Shown here piece after piece: positions 1-8,054 of a stretch of 30,381 bases of DNA. A model generated the notes under the pieces. The model saw nothing but the letters and a program-made list of their open reading frames with translations, was not told the DNA's origin and searched no databases. Each line of letters begins with the position of its first letter. Position 1 is the stretch's first letter. The DNA is from an uncultured Caulobacterales bacterium (GTDB taxonomy: Bacteria; Pseudomonadota; Alphaproteobacteria; Caulobacterales; Caulobacteraceae). The DNA lies in contig CAIUZX010000382.1 in the NCBI GenBank assembly GCA_903903715.1, positions 1 to 30,381 on the forward strand. The letters are read 5' to 3'. A program made the position numbers and the translations under genes.

Positions 1-459
1 ACCGCCAGCGCCGACGGACAGCCGTACGCCCAGCACCGGGGCGGCCCGAAGGGATTCATCCGAGTGTTGGACGAAACGACGCTGGGCTTTGTCGACTTCG
101 CCGGCAACCGGCAGTACGTCTCGACCGGCAACCTGTCAGAAAACGACAAGGCCTTCCTGTTCCTCATGGACTACGCCCATCGCCGAAGGATCAAACTCTG
201 GGGCAGCGCGCGTGTCGTTGAAGGCGATGAGGCGCTCACGGCGCGCCTGATGCCTGAAGGCTATCGCGCCCGGGCCGAGCAGGTGATCCTGTTCCAGGTC
301 GCCGCCTGGGACGTGAACTGTCCGCAGCATATACCGCAGAAGCTGGACGCGGCGGATGTCGCCTGCGCGCTGGATGAGCGGCAGGCGCGGATAGACACTC
401 TCGAGGCGGAGAACGCCGCCCTGAGACAGACCCTCAATGCCCTCGGAGACCGCTCATGA
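1..459 (+). CDS. Pyridoxamine 5'-phosphate oxidase-family flavoprotein, 5' end missing
   Basis: The frame is open from the first base, so the gene starts upstream of the window; a GTG at 64 lies inside the domain and is not the real start. The visible 152 codons carry the hallmarks of the PNPOx-like split-barrel family that binds FMN or related cofactors: QHRGGPKGFIRV near the window edge, an F-A-G-N-R-Q-Y-x-S-T-G-N-L block, and a C-terminal W-D-V-N-C-P-Q-H-I-P motif. A short Glu/Ala-rich helical tail (about residues 115-145) follows. Family members are mostly uncharacterised oxidoreductases, not true PdxH enzymes. The stop codon overlaps the next start (ATGA at 456-459), so the two genes are probably translated together. 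Family is clear; substrate is unknown. Confidence 0.85.
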   Translation, partial: TASADGQPYAQHRGGPKGFIRVLDETTLGFVDFAGNRQYVSTGNLSENDKAFLFLMDYAHRRRIKLWGSARVVEGDEALTARLMPEGYRARAEQVILFQVAAWDVNCPQHIPQKLDAADVACALDERQARIDTLEAENAALRQTLNALGDRS

Positions 460-920
460 GCCGACCGCCCCTGCCCCCCTTCAACGACACATCGGCCGCG
501 GAGAAGGCGCGCCTTGCCGAGGACGCCTGGAACAGTCGGGATCCGGCCAAGGTGGCGCTGGCTTACACGCCGGACAGCCGCTGGCGAAACCGGGCGGAAT
601 TCCTGGAGGGCCGCGCCGCCATCGAGGCCTTCCTGACCCGCAAATGGTCGCGGGAGCTCGATTATCGGCTGATCAAGGAGGTGTGGACGCACGCCGGAAA
701 CCGCATCGCCGTGCGCTTCGCCTACGAGTATCGCGACGACAGCGGCCACTGGTTCCGCGCCCATGGCAACGAGAACTGGCAGTTCGATGCGGACGGCCTG
801 ATGGAGCGGCGGATCGCCAGCATCAACGAGCATCCCATCGCCGAGGCCGACCGCAAATTCCACTGGCCGCTGGGTCGACGTCCGAACGATCATCCCGGAC
901 TGAGTGCGCTCGGTCTGTAG
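456..920 (+). CDS. DUF1348 / NTF2-like (SnoaL-type) protein
   Basis: A 154-residue cytosolic protein of the DUF1348 group in the NTF2-like superfamily. Typical blocks are AEDAWNSRDP near residues 21-30, Y-T-x-D-S-x-W-R-N-R-x-E-F, a W-x-R-E-L-D-Y-R-L-I-K-E motif, and N-E-N-W-x-F-D in the second half, ending in R-R-x-A-S-I-N-E. Length fits the family, whose members are about 150 residues. NTF2-like folds form a cone-shaped pocket; some are enzymes, but no function is established for DUF1348. The ATG overlaps the stop of the preceding flavoprotein gene by four bases, so the two form a transcription unit and could act on the same small molecule (inference). A gap of 122 bp separates it from fadH. 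Confidence 0.85.
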   Translation: MSRPPLPPFNDTSAAEKARLAEDAWNSRDPAKVALAYTPDSRWRNRAEFLEGRAAIEAFLTRKWSRELDYRLIKEVWTHAGNRIAVRFAYEYRDDSGHWFRAHGNENWQFDADGLMERRIASINEHPIAEADRKFHWPLGRRPNDHPGLSALGL

Positions 921-1042
921 GCGGCGGAGACCGACGGGAAGCATTGGACGGACGCCAGAAGGGTCGGCATGATCTGGGAAGACTGCGACGCCCAGATATC
1001 CTTGGCCAAGCATCCCGCCCGTCTCACGTCATCGGACACGTC

Positions 1043-3082
1043 ATGACCCAATCGACCCGGTACCCCAAGCTTTTCACGCCCCTCGACCTCGGCTTCACCA
1101 CGTTGAAGAACCGGGTTCTGATGGGCTCCATGCATACCGGGCTTGAAGAGACCGAAAACGGCTTTGAGCGCTTGGCCGCCTATTACGCCGAACGGGCCCG
1201 GGGCGGCGTCGGGATGATCATCACCGGCGGCATACCCCCGAACTTCGAGGCCATGGGCGGCGGCGCGAAGCTGTCCACGCCCGAGGAGGCCGCTGAGCAC
1301 CGCATCGTCACCGAAGCGGTCCACGCCGCCGACCCGGGCGTGAAGTTCGTCATGCAGATCCTGCACTCCGGCCCCATGGCGCGGACGCCGCTCTGTGTCG
1401 GCCCGTCGACGGTCAAGTCGCGGGTGTCGCCCTTCACGCCCAATGCGCTCGATGAAGACGGTATCGAGAAACAGCTGAGCGACTTCGCCAACTGCGCCGC
1501 GATGGCGAAACTCGCCGGCTATGACGGTGTCGAGATCATCGGATCCGCAGGCTACCTGCTCTCGACTTTCCTCGTCGAACGCACCAACCAGCGCGATGAC
1601 CAATGGGGCGGAAGCTGGGAGAACCGCAAGCGGTTCCCGCTGGAGGTGGTGCGCAGGGTTCGCGCGGCCGTCGGGGACGACTTCATCGTCATCTTCCGGA
1701 TCGCCGCAATGGACATGCTGCAGGACGGGCTGGCCTGGGAGGAGGTCGTCGACCTCGCCAAAGGCGTGGAAGCGGCCGGCGCGACCATCATCAGCACGCA
1801 CTTCTGCTGGCACGAGGCGCAAGTACCGACGATCGCCACGATGGTCCCCCGCGCAGCGTTCACCAGCGTGACAGGACGGCTCCGCAAGGAAGTATCCGTG
1901 CCTGTGATCACCTCCAACCGCATCAACATGCCGGACGTGGCCGAAGCGGTGCTGGCGCGCGGCGACGGCGACCTGATCAGCATGGCCCGGCCGATGCTGG
2001 CGGACCCTTATCTGGTGCAAAAGGCCCTGGAGGGCCGCGAAGACGAGATCAACACCTGCATCGCCTGCAACCAGGCCTGTCTCGACCACACCTTCTCCGG
2101 CCAAGTCTCAAGCTGCCTCGTCAACCCCCGCGCCTGCAACGAGACGCTGCTCGACGAGGCGGTTACGCCCCAGCCGCAGCGAGTAGCCGTCGTCGGCGCC
2201 GGCCCCGCAGGCCTCGCCTACGCTGTCGAGGCGGCGAAGCGCGGGCACAAGGTCGCCCTCTACGACGCCGCCGGCGAAATCGGCGGCCAGTTCAATCTCG
2301 CAAAGCGCATCCCCGGCAAGGAGGAGTTCACCGAGACCCTCCGGTATTTCCGCCGAATGATCGAGTTGCACAGCATAGACCTGCATCTCGACACCCGCGT
2401 AGACGCCTCGCTGTTGAAGCGAGGCGTCTACGACCGGATCGTGGTGGCCACGGGCATCGAACCCCGCAAGCCGGACCTCGAAGGCGTCGATCACCCCAAG
2501 GCCGTCAGTTACATCGACGTTATCATGGGCCGTAAAGACGTCGGACAGCGCGTTGCCATCATGGGCGCCGGCGGTATCGGCTTCGACGTCGCCGAACTCA
2601 TCACCCATGTGGGGACGTCAGCCGCGATGGACGTCGACGTCTTCGCGAAGGAGTGGGGCATCGACTTCACCAACCATCCCCGCGGCGGCGTGACCGGTGT
2701 GACTCCGGAGGTCGCAACGTCAGGTCGTGAGGTCACGCTCATGCAGCGCAAGACCGATCCCGTTGGTCGGGGCCTCGGCAAAACGACCGGCTGGACGCAT
2801 AAGCTGACGCTTCAGCGGCGGGGCGTGCGGATGATCAATGGGGTTGAATATCTCAGGATCGACGACGAAGGCCTGCATGCCAGGGTGAACGGCGAGCCGC
2901 GCCTGTTCGAGGTCGACACCGTGATCATCTGCGCGGGCCAACTGCCCAAGCGCGATCTCTATGACCAGCTGGTGTCCGAGGGGATGCAGGCCGAACTGAT
3001 CGGCGGCGCCTTTGAAGCCACCGAGCTCGACGCAAAGCGGGCGATCAACCAGGCCGTCCGGCTCGCCGTACAGGTGGGCTGA
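1043..3082 (+). CDS. fadH: NADPH-dependent 2,4-dienoyl-CoA reductase
   Basis: 679 residues, matching the family's usual length. The N-terminal half is an old-yellow-enzyme TIM barrel with FMN, starting MTQSTRYPKLFTPLDLGF. Tyr171 in GSAGYLLS and His257 in the W-H-E-A-Q motif correspond to the catalytic Tyr166 and His252 of E. coli FadH (constant offset of five). Cys339, Cys342, Cys346 and Cys358 keep the 4Fe-4S spacing. GAGPAG at 385-390 binds FAD, and a second nucleotide fold (V-A-I-M-G-A-G-G-I-G) follows for NADPH. The enzyme removes conjugated double bonds in beta-oxidation of unsaturated fatty acids. The frame stays open further upstream, but ATG 1043 is the start that gives a family-like N terminus. 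It ends 5 bp from the convergent ABC-F gene. Confidence 0.95.
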   Translation: MTQSTRYPKLFTPLDLGFTTLKNRVLMGSMHTGLEETENGFERLAAYYAERARGGVGMIITGGIPPNFEAMGGGAKLSTPEEAAEHRIVTEAVHAADPGVKFVMQILHSGPMARTPLCVGPSTVKSRVSPFTPNALDEDGIEKQLSDFANCAAMAKLAGYDGVEIIGSAGYLLSTFLVERTNQRDDQWGGSWENRKRFPLEVVRRVRAAVGDDFIVIFRIAAMDMLQDGLAWEEVVDLAKGVEAAGATIISTHFCWHEAQVPTIATMVPRAAFTSVTGRLRKEVSVPVITSNRINMPDVAEAVLARGDGDLISMARPMLADPYLVQKALEGREDEINTCIACNQACLDHTFSGQVSSCLVNPRACNETLLDEAVTPQPQRVAVVGAGPAGLAYAVEAAKRGHKVALYDAAGEIGGQFNLAKRIPGKEEFTETLRYFRRMIELHSIDLHLDTRVDASLLKRGVYDRIVVATGIEPRKPDLEGVDHPKAVSYIDVIMGRKDVGQRVAIMGAGGIGFDVAELITHVGTSAAMDVDVFAKEWGIDFTNHPRGGVTGVTPEVATSGREVTLMQRKTDPVGRGLGKTTGWTHKLTLQRRGVRMINGVEYLRIDDEGLHARVNGEPRLFEVDTVIICAGQLPKRDLYDQLVSEGMQAELIGGAFEATELDAKRAINQAVRLAVQVG

Positions 3083-3087
3083 CGTTC

Positions 3088-4716
3088 CTATCCGCCCGGG
3101 TGCAGGCCCGGCGCTTCCTGGCCCGTGCGGCTGACATATTCGGTGTAGCCGCCGCCAAACTGATGCACGCCCTCGGGCGTCAGTTCCAGTACGCGGTTCG
3201 ACAGGGCGGACAGGAAATGTCGGTCGTGCGAGACGAAGAGCATGGTGCCCTCGAAATCCGCCAAGGCGTCGACCAGCATTTCCTTGGTCACCATGTCAAG
3301 ATGGTTGGTCGGCTCGTCCAGCACGAGAAGATTCGGCGGATCGAACAGCATCTTGGCCATGACCAGGCGCGCCTTCTCACCACCGGACAAAACGCGGCAG
3401 GGTTTTTCCACATCGTCGCCGGAAAAGCCGAAGCAGCCGGCGAGCGTCCGAAGCGCGCCCTGCCCCGCCTGCGGGAAGGAGCTGTCGAGGGACTCGAAGA
3501 TCGTTTCTTCGCCGTCCAGCAGGTCCATCGAATGCTGTGCGAAATAGCCCATCCTGACGCTGGCCCCAACCGTAACCACGCCTTGATCCGGCGTCGTGTC
3601 GCCGGCGACGAGCTTCAGCAGCGTTGACTTGCCGGCCCCGTTGGCGCCGAGAACGCACCAGCGTTCCTTGCGACGCACGAGGAAGTCGAGGCCGGAGTAG
3701 ATCGACCGGTCGCCATAGCCCTTGTGCACATTGCGCAGGCTGATGACGTCATCGCCGGACCGCGGGGGACTGCGGAACTCGAACTGAACGGTCTGGCGGC
3801 GGCGGGGCGCTTCGACCCGCTCGATCTTGTCGAGCTTCTTCACGCGGCTCTGCACCTGGGCGGCGTGCGAGGCCCTGGCCTTGAACCGCTCGATGAACTT
3901 GATTTCCTTGGCCAGCATAGCCTGCTGGCGCTCGTACTGCGCCTGTCGCTGCTGTTCGCTGAGGGCGCGTTGCTGGTCGTAGAAGTCGAGGTCGCCCGCA
4001 TAAGTGATCAATGACCCGCCGTCGATCTCCACCACCTTGCCGATGATCCGGTTCATGAAGGCGCGGTCGTGTGAGGTGATCAAGAGGGCGCCGTCATAGG
4101 CCTTGAGGAACGCCTCCAGCCAGATCAGGCTTTCAAGATCGAGGTGGTTGCTGGGTTCGTCCAGCAGCATGGCGTCCGGCCGCATCAGCAGAATGCGCGC
4201 CAGCGCGACGCGCATCTTCCAGCCTCCGGACAAGAGGCCGACGTCGCCGTCCATGCGCTCCTGGCTGAAACTGAGGCCCGCCAACACTTCACGAGCCCGC
4301 GCTTCCAGCGCATAGCCGTCCAGTTCCTCAAAGCGCCCCTGCACTTCGCCATAGCGCTCGATGATGGCGTCGAGTTGATCCGCGAGATCGGGGTCGACCA
4401 TATCCGCCTCGAGCTTGGCCATCTCCGTGGCGAGAGCGCTGACCGGACCGACTCCGTCCATGACGGCGGCGACCGCGCTCTGTCCCGACATCTCGCCGAC
4501 GTCCTGGCTGAAGTAGCCGATGGTCATGCCGGGATCGATCACGACCAGACCGTCGTCAGGCGGCTCCTGCCCCGTCATCATGCGGAAAAGGGTGGTCTTG
4601 CCAGCGCCGTTCGGGCCGACCAGCCCGACCTTCTCGCCCTTCTGCACGCCCATCGACGCTTCGATGAACAGGATCTGGTGGCCGTTCTGCTTGGAGATAT
4701 TGTCGAGGCGGATCAT
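3088..4716 (-). CDS. ABC-F family ATPase (ribosome-associated type)
   Basis: 542 residues with two ABC ATPase domains and no membrane segment, the ABC-F layout. First domain: Walker A GPNGAGKT at 34-41, signature LSGGW at 162-166, Walker B MLLDE at 183-187. Second domain: GANGAGKS at 357-364, LSGGE at 443-447, LVLDE at 464-468. Between them, about residues 240-310, is a charged helical linker rich in Gln, Arg and Lys, the P-site tRNA interaction motif region of this family. Family members act on ribosomes and adjust translation; they do not transport. Length is closest to the YbiT/EttA-like groups, but I cannot assign which, so no symbol is given. The gene is convergent with fadH (5 bp gap) and lies downstream of the telA operon, separated from it by a hairpin terminator. 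Confidence 0.92.
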   Translation of the reverse strand: MIRLDNISKQNGHQILFIEASMGVQKGEKVGLVGPNGAGKTTLFRMMTGQEPPDDGLVVIDPGMTIGYFSQDVGEMSGQSAVAAVMDGVGPVSALATEMAKLEADMVDPDLADQLDAIIERYGEVQGRFEELDGYALEARAREVLAGLSFSQERMDGDVGLLSGGWKMRVALARILLMRPDAMLLDEPSNHLDLESLIWLEAFLKAYDGALLITSHDRAFMNRIIGKVVEIDGGSLITYAGDLDFYDQQRALSEQQRQAQYERQQAMLAKEIKFIERFKARASHAAQVQSRVKKLDKIERVEAPRRRQTVQFEFRSPPRSGDDVISLRNVHKGYGDRSIYSGLDFLVRRKERWCVLGANGAGKSTLLKLVAGDTTPDQGVVTVGASVRMGYFAQHSMDLLDGEETIFESLDSSFPQAGQGALRTLAGCFGFSGDDVEKPCRVLSGGEKARLVMAKMLFDPPNLLVLDEPTNHLDMVTKEMLVDALADFEGTMLFVSHDRHFLSALSNRVLELTPEGVHQFGGGYTEYVSRTGQEAPGLHPGG

Positions 4717-4742
4717 GCGGGTCTGCTAACGCGCGCGACCGG

Positions 4743-4764
4743 AAAACGCCAGCCTTGGCGTTCA
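4743..4764 (-). terminator. Candidate intrinsic terminator of the telA-xpaC operon
   Basis: A perfect 7-bp stem, AACGCCA (4745-4751) and TGGCGTT (4756-4762), closes a 4-base loop. Read on the minus strand it begins at the TGA stop of the solute-binding protein and is followed by a short T-rich run (GTTTTCC). This fits a compact rho-independent terminator separating the operon from the ABC-F gene, though the U-run is short. Confidence 0.5.
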
Positions 4765-5865
4765 GGAGAGCGATTTCAGCAGTGTCAGCATCGTCTCGAT
4801 ATCCGGCATGGGAGTCACCGACGTGATCTGGTCGGGCATCCGTCCGGCGATCATGGGGTCGGTTTGCGCGCCGACGGATCCCAAAGGTCCACGGAAACCA
4901 TGGTCGCGCCATCCGATTTCCTGGAGCGGCTTGCTCATCAACGCTTCGATCAGCGGGATCGCCTCCGGACCGAGGGCGATCAGCGGATGGGCGGAAAAGA
5001 CGGTCGGCTTCATGTAGAGCGCCACCGGCTTGGCCGGTCCGCCTGCCCCTTCAATGCGCTTCCATCGGTCCTTGTCGGCCAGGATCCATTCCACGAGCTG
5101 ATTTTCGTAGCCAACCACCATCGGCTGGGCGCCCGGCCCTCCTGCGACGTAGTCGTCGAACACCTTGCCGGACGAACTCGACTTGAAGCCCATGCCCTGG
5201 AACAGATCGGTCAGCTTGGGCAGGACGCCCGGCAGAGAGTCCATCGTCGCCACATCACCGGAGAGCAGGTTGGCGGCGAGCCCCGCGAACATGAAGCCGG
5301 AGTTTGACTTGTTCGGATCGGTGGCGGTCAGGCGGACGCGACCGTAAAGGTCCGGCTGTCCGAGGTCCTTCCAGGACTTGCGCTGCAGGACCGCATCGAT
5401 CAGAGCACGGGCGTCGACGTAATAGTGCGCCCCTTCTCGGGTGGCGATGCCCGCCCGGATGAGTCCCTCTGCAATGGGCTTCCAGGAGTAGATCACGATC
5501 GGGGAGTTGAAGATGACCTCATCCTTGAGCACCTTGGCGCTCCGCCGGGCGAGCTCGACGAGGGGCGCGGAACTCGGCCAGAGGAACTGAGGCTTGGTGG
5601 CGAGAAGCTTGGGATCGCGAACCTGCTCGACCGAACCGGCCCGCTCGGATGTCATAACCAGCGCAGACGATTTCAGCGCCGCAATCGTACGCGGGTTTTC
5701 GACGAAGGCCATTTTCTCGCCGCCCACATAACCCTTCAAGGCGACGGACCGCCCGATCAGGCCCCGGACGATGGGGCTTTCCCTGAAGACGATCGCGCCG
5801 CCCGTGGCCGCAGCGCTTGCGCCCAGGACGCCAAGTCCGACAAGGGATCGTCTGCTCAAGGCCAT
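4762..5865 (-). CDS. Exported solute-binding-type protein of the telA operon
   Basis: 367 residues. The N terminus, ALSRRSLVGLG followed by an Ala/Gly-rich hydrophobic stretch to about residue 28, is a signal sequence with a twin-arginine-like start. The rest resembles a type II periplasmic solute-binding fold: F-N-S-P-I-V-I-Y-S-W around 117-126, a TATDPNKSNSGFMF block in the middle, and a late V-V-G-Y-E-N segment. No permease or ATPase gene is nearby, so it is unlikely to serve a classical ABC importer; it may bind a ligand for the TelA/VWA/XpaC proteins (inference). The binding region resembles the N-terminal half of the lipoprotein two genes upstream (compare S-A-T-Q-S-N-S-G there), suggesting paralogy. 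It starts 13 bp after the XpaC-like gene and is the last gene of the operon. Confidence 0.75.
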   Translation of the reverse strand: MALSRRSLVGLGVLGASAAATGGAIVFRESPIVRGLIGRSVALKGYVGGEKMAFVENPRTIAALKSSALVMTSERAGSVEQVRDPKLLATKPQFLWPSSAPLVELARRSAKVLKDEVIFNSPIVIYSWKPIAEGLIRAGIATREGAHYYVDARALIDAVLQRKSWKDLGQPDLYGRVRLTATDPNKSNSGFMFAGLAANLLSGDVATMDSLPGVLPKLTDLFQGMGFKSSSSGKVFDDYVAGGPGAQPMVVGYENQLVEWILADKDRWKRIEGAGGPAKPVALYMKPTVFSAHPLIALGPEAIPLIEALMSKPLQEIGWRDHGFRGPLGSVGAQTDPMIAGRMPDQITSVTPMPDIETMLTLLKSLS

Positions 5866-5878
5866 TGCGCGCGCTCCG

Positions 5879-6490
5879 TCACGTGAGGGACTTCTGATCG
5901 GCCTTCAAGGCGTCCTTGAGGATCTTCAGGTCGAGGTCCAGGGACTGAAGTTCCGGCTCGGCCACATCGTCCGCATACTGAGCACAAGCGGAGGTGAGGC
6001 TCTTCATCACGTCCCGCGCCTGCGTCATGCGCTCGGTTGCGGAGGCCGAGGTTCGGCTTTCCAGCGTGCGCCAGCCTTCGGCGACGCTGGCGGCGTTGGG
6101 CAGGTAGAAGGTGAGGAGACGTCGGACGGACATCGCGCGGTCGGGGTTCTCGCGCACATCCTTCACCACACGCTCCCCGGTCTGCATGAGGGCGGTGACC
6201 TGGTCGCGCATGTCCGGGTCCCGGATCGCGCCCGCCGCCTTGCGCAGCCGGGCGATGGCGTCGACGGCGTCGGCGACCAGGCGACGGCTAGTTTCGCCTT
6301 GGGCTTCGAGAACGGCGTCGTCAGACAGTCCGCCTCCGGACGATGGCTTGGAGGCGAGCCAGACGCCGACGAACACCGCGACAGACGTGGCCGCCGCCCA
6401 CCACCAGGGCAAAGGCGTAGCGAGGGCGAGCAGGGGAAAAGCAACCGCCGCAGCCAGTGACGCCAGTAACGTGGCCGAGCCCTTGAACAT
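5879..6490 (-). CDS. XpaC-like membrane protein (5-bromo-4-chloroindolyl phosphate hydrolysis family)
   Basis: 203 residues. Two hydrophobic segments (about 8-26 and 28-46) anchor the N terminus in the membrane; the remainder is a soluble helical domain. The core, with D-A-I-A-R-L, a V-R-R-L-L-T-F-Y-L-P motif near 122-131, and the closing L-D-L-D-L-K-I-L-K-D-A-L-K, matches the XpaC family (Halogen_Hydrol domain). The enzymatic name comes from a reporter-dye phenotype and says little about the true role. In Bacillus subtilis xpaC sits next to a telA homologue, and the same pairing occurs here. The gene begins 4 bp after the VWA lipoprotein stop and 13 bp before the solute-binding protein, so it is an internal operon member. 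Confidence 0.8.
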   Translation of the reverse strand: MFKGSATLLASLAAAVAFPLLALATPLPWWWAAATSVAVFVGVWLASKPSSGGGLSDDAVLEAQGETSRRLVADAVDAIARLRKAAGAIRDPDMRDQVTALMQTGERVVKDVRENPDRAMSVRRLLTFYLPNAASVAEGWRTLESRTSASATERMTQARDVMKSLTSACAQYADDVAEPELQSLDLDLKILKDALKADQKSLT

Positions 6491-6494
6491 CGGG

Positions 6495-8054
6495 TTAGTT
6501 GTAGCCTCGTGCAGACCGGAAGGCTTCCGTCAAATTCTTGCCGCCATCGAACACGCGTGCGCGGGTCAGGTCCGCCGCCTGATTGAGTTGCGTCTTGTCG
6601 GCGTCGCCGAAGGTCACGCCGAACACGGGGATCTGGTGTCCCTCCGTGCGCCACACCTGCGCGAAATCGTTCTCCCGCTCGGACCGGCCGTCCGTCATCA
6701 GGACCAGGGCGGGCAGATACCCCTTGTTCAGATAGGGTTGCATGGCCTTGAACGCCGCAGAGGCGCAGGCGTACATGTCCGTTCCGCCCCCTGCCGTCTC
6801 CGTTTCGACCGAAGCCATCAGGCGCGCCTGCGACGTCGCGTCTCCATCCCCTTCCAGAACCGTCCGCACGGTCGCGTCGAAGGGAATCACGATGATGTGG
6901 TCCGCACGCGACCACTGGATCAGCGACCGCGAGGCCTCAGACGGGTTCAGAAGCGTCCGCATCGCCGCCTTGAGCTGCGCTTCCCCTTTTCCCTGCATCG
7001 AACCGGAAAAGTCGAGGCACAGGGCTGTGAGAGACGGACGCCTCAGCACCTCCTGATAGAGGGTGAGCGACTTGGAGATGATGGCGGGTTCGGGCAGACC
7101 GATGGACGGAACGGTCCTCGACGGGTCGAAGTTCCAGTCCGCCTCAGACTTCGGCGGCGAGGCCATGCCCGGCGCAGTCCTTCGACCGCTCGAGGCGATC
7201 TGCTGTTGCGCCTTGGCGCTGAGCAGGAAGGCCTGCAGTTTATCGAAGAAGCTTCTGTTCGCCTGGCCCTGGCCATGCTCGACATAGCCGAGCGGCGCGT
7301 CGGCGTAGGTAGATCCTTCGGCGGGATAGATGGCGTACAAGAGCGAGCCGCCGCGGCTGCGCAGCACGTCGTTCGCTTCCTTGATCACCGCCTCGTAATT
7401 CCACATGGCCTCATAGGGCTGACCGGCCTTTGCCGTGTCGAGATAAAGATCCTTGAGCCAGCCGGACGACCCGGACGAACGGGCCACGCCCTGAAGCAGC
7501 GTCTTGACCATGGCTTGCGCCGCCGCGTCCTGTAAAGCGGAAGGGTCGAGACGCGAGCCGTCGCCCAGGGTGGACGCCAGCATCGACAGATAGGCCGCCG
7601 CGCCGGAATTGGACTGGGTGGCGGACGTCATCAGGAACGATAGCTTGTGCGCCTTCACGGCCGAGAGGACGTCCGTCATCCGCACGCTTCGGCCGACCCA
7701 ACCGAGGTCCTTGGCCTTGTCCATGCGCACCCCGAGGATGACCGGAGTGGTATAGATCGACTTGAGCGCCTTCACGCGGCGTCGGCTGTCGTACATCTCG
7801 ACCCACAGGCTCGACGCGGGCCAAATGGCGTCGACCTCGGGCGCCGCCTCCGCGTCCAGCATGAGCCCGATATCGAGGGAGCCCTTATAGTCGATGCGAC
7901 ATTCGGTGTGCTGCTGCTTGCAGAAGTCGAGGATCAGCGGTTCAAGAGACTTTTGCTCCGACCCCGCGATGATGTGAAACGGCGTCCTCGACGGACCGCA
8001 ACCCGCGAGCAGACCGATCGCGGCTGCGGCCAGAACGATGGCGAGGCGTTTCAC
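6495..8054 (-). CDS. Lipoprotein fusing a solute-binding domain to a VWA domain
   Basis: 519 residues. The signal ends in a lipobox LLAGC with Cys19, so the mature protein should be a lipoprotein. Residues about 25-295 look like a type II solute-binding domain (F-H-I-I-A-G-S-E start, E-V-D-A-I-W-P-A-S-S at 73-82, S-A-T-Q-S-N-S-G at 144-151). Residues about 335-519 form a von Willebrand factor A domain with a complete MIDAS: D348-x-S350-x-S352, Thr425 in GGGTD, and Asp455 in MTDGRS. The MIDAS binds a divalent metal and usually mediates protein contacts. The start is GTG, overlapping the telA stop (GTGA at 8051-8054), so translation is coupled to telA. It may present a ligand signal to TelA or XpaC at the membrane (inference). 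The domain assignment is firm, the role is not. Confidence 0.85.
   Translation of the reverse strand: MKRLAIVLAAAAIGLLAGCGPSRTPFHIIAGSEQKSLEPLILDFCKQQHTECRIDYKGSLDIGLMLDAEAAPEVDAIWPASSLWVEMYDSRRRVKALKSIYTTPVILGVRMDKAKDLGWVGRSVRMTDVLSAVKAHKLSFLMTSATQSNSGAAAYLSMLASTLGDGSRLDPSALQDAAAQAMVKTLLQGVARSSGSSGWLKDLYLDTAKAGQPYEAMWNYEAVIKEANDVLRSRGGSLLYAIYPAEGSTYADAPLGYVEHGQGQANRSFFDKLQAFLLSAKAQQQIASSGRRTAPGMASPPKSEADWNFDPSRTVPSIGLPEPAIISKSLTLYQEVLRRPSLTALCLDFSGSMQGKGEAQLKAAMRTLLNPSEASRSLIQWSRADHIIVIPFDATVRTVLEGDGDATSQARLMASVETETAGGGTDMYACASAAFKAMQPYLNKGYLPALVLMTDGRSERENDFAQVWRTEGHQIPVFGVTFGDADKTQLNQAADLTRARVFDGGKNLTEAFRSARGYN

Noticed and set aside
437..1042. Upstream in-frame extension of fadH, about 200 codons, overlapping the DUF1348 gene
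   Set aside because: It is Arg/Gly/Pro-rich and antisense-like in composition, covers a real gene in another frame, and FadH has its full family length from ATG 1043.
890..2104. Long antisense open frame opposite fadH
   Set aside because: Long mirror frames are expected in GC-rich DNA; the translation has no domain, and the plus strand clearly encodes FadH.
4144..5307. Long plus-strand open frame across the ABC-F and solute-binding genes
   Set aside because: His/Arg/Asp-rich shadow with no motif, crossing the gap between two genuine minus-strand genes.
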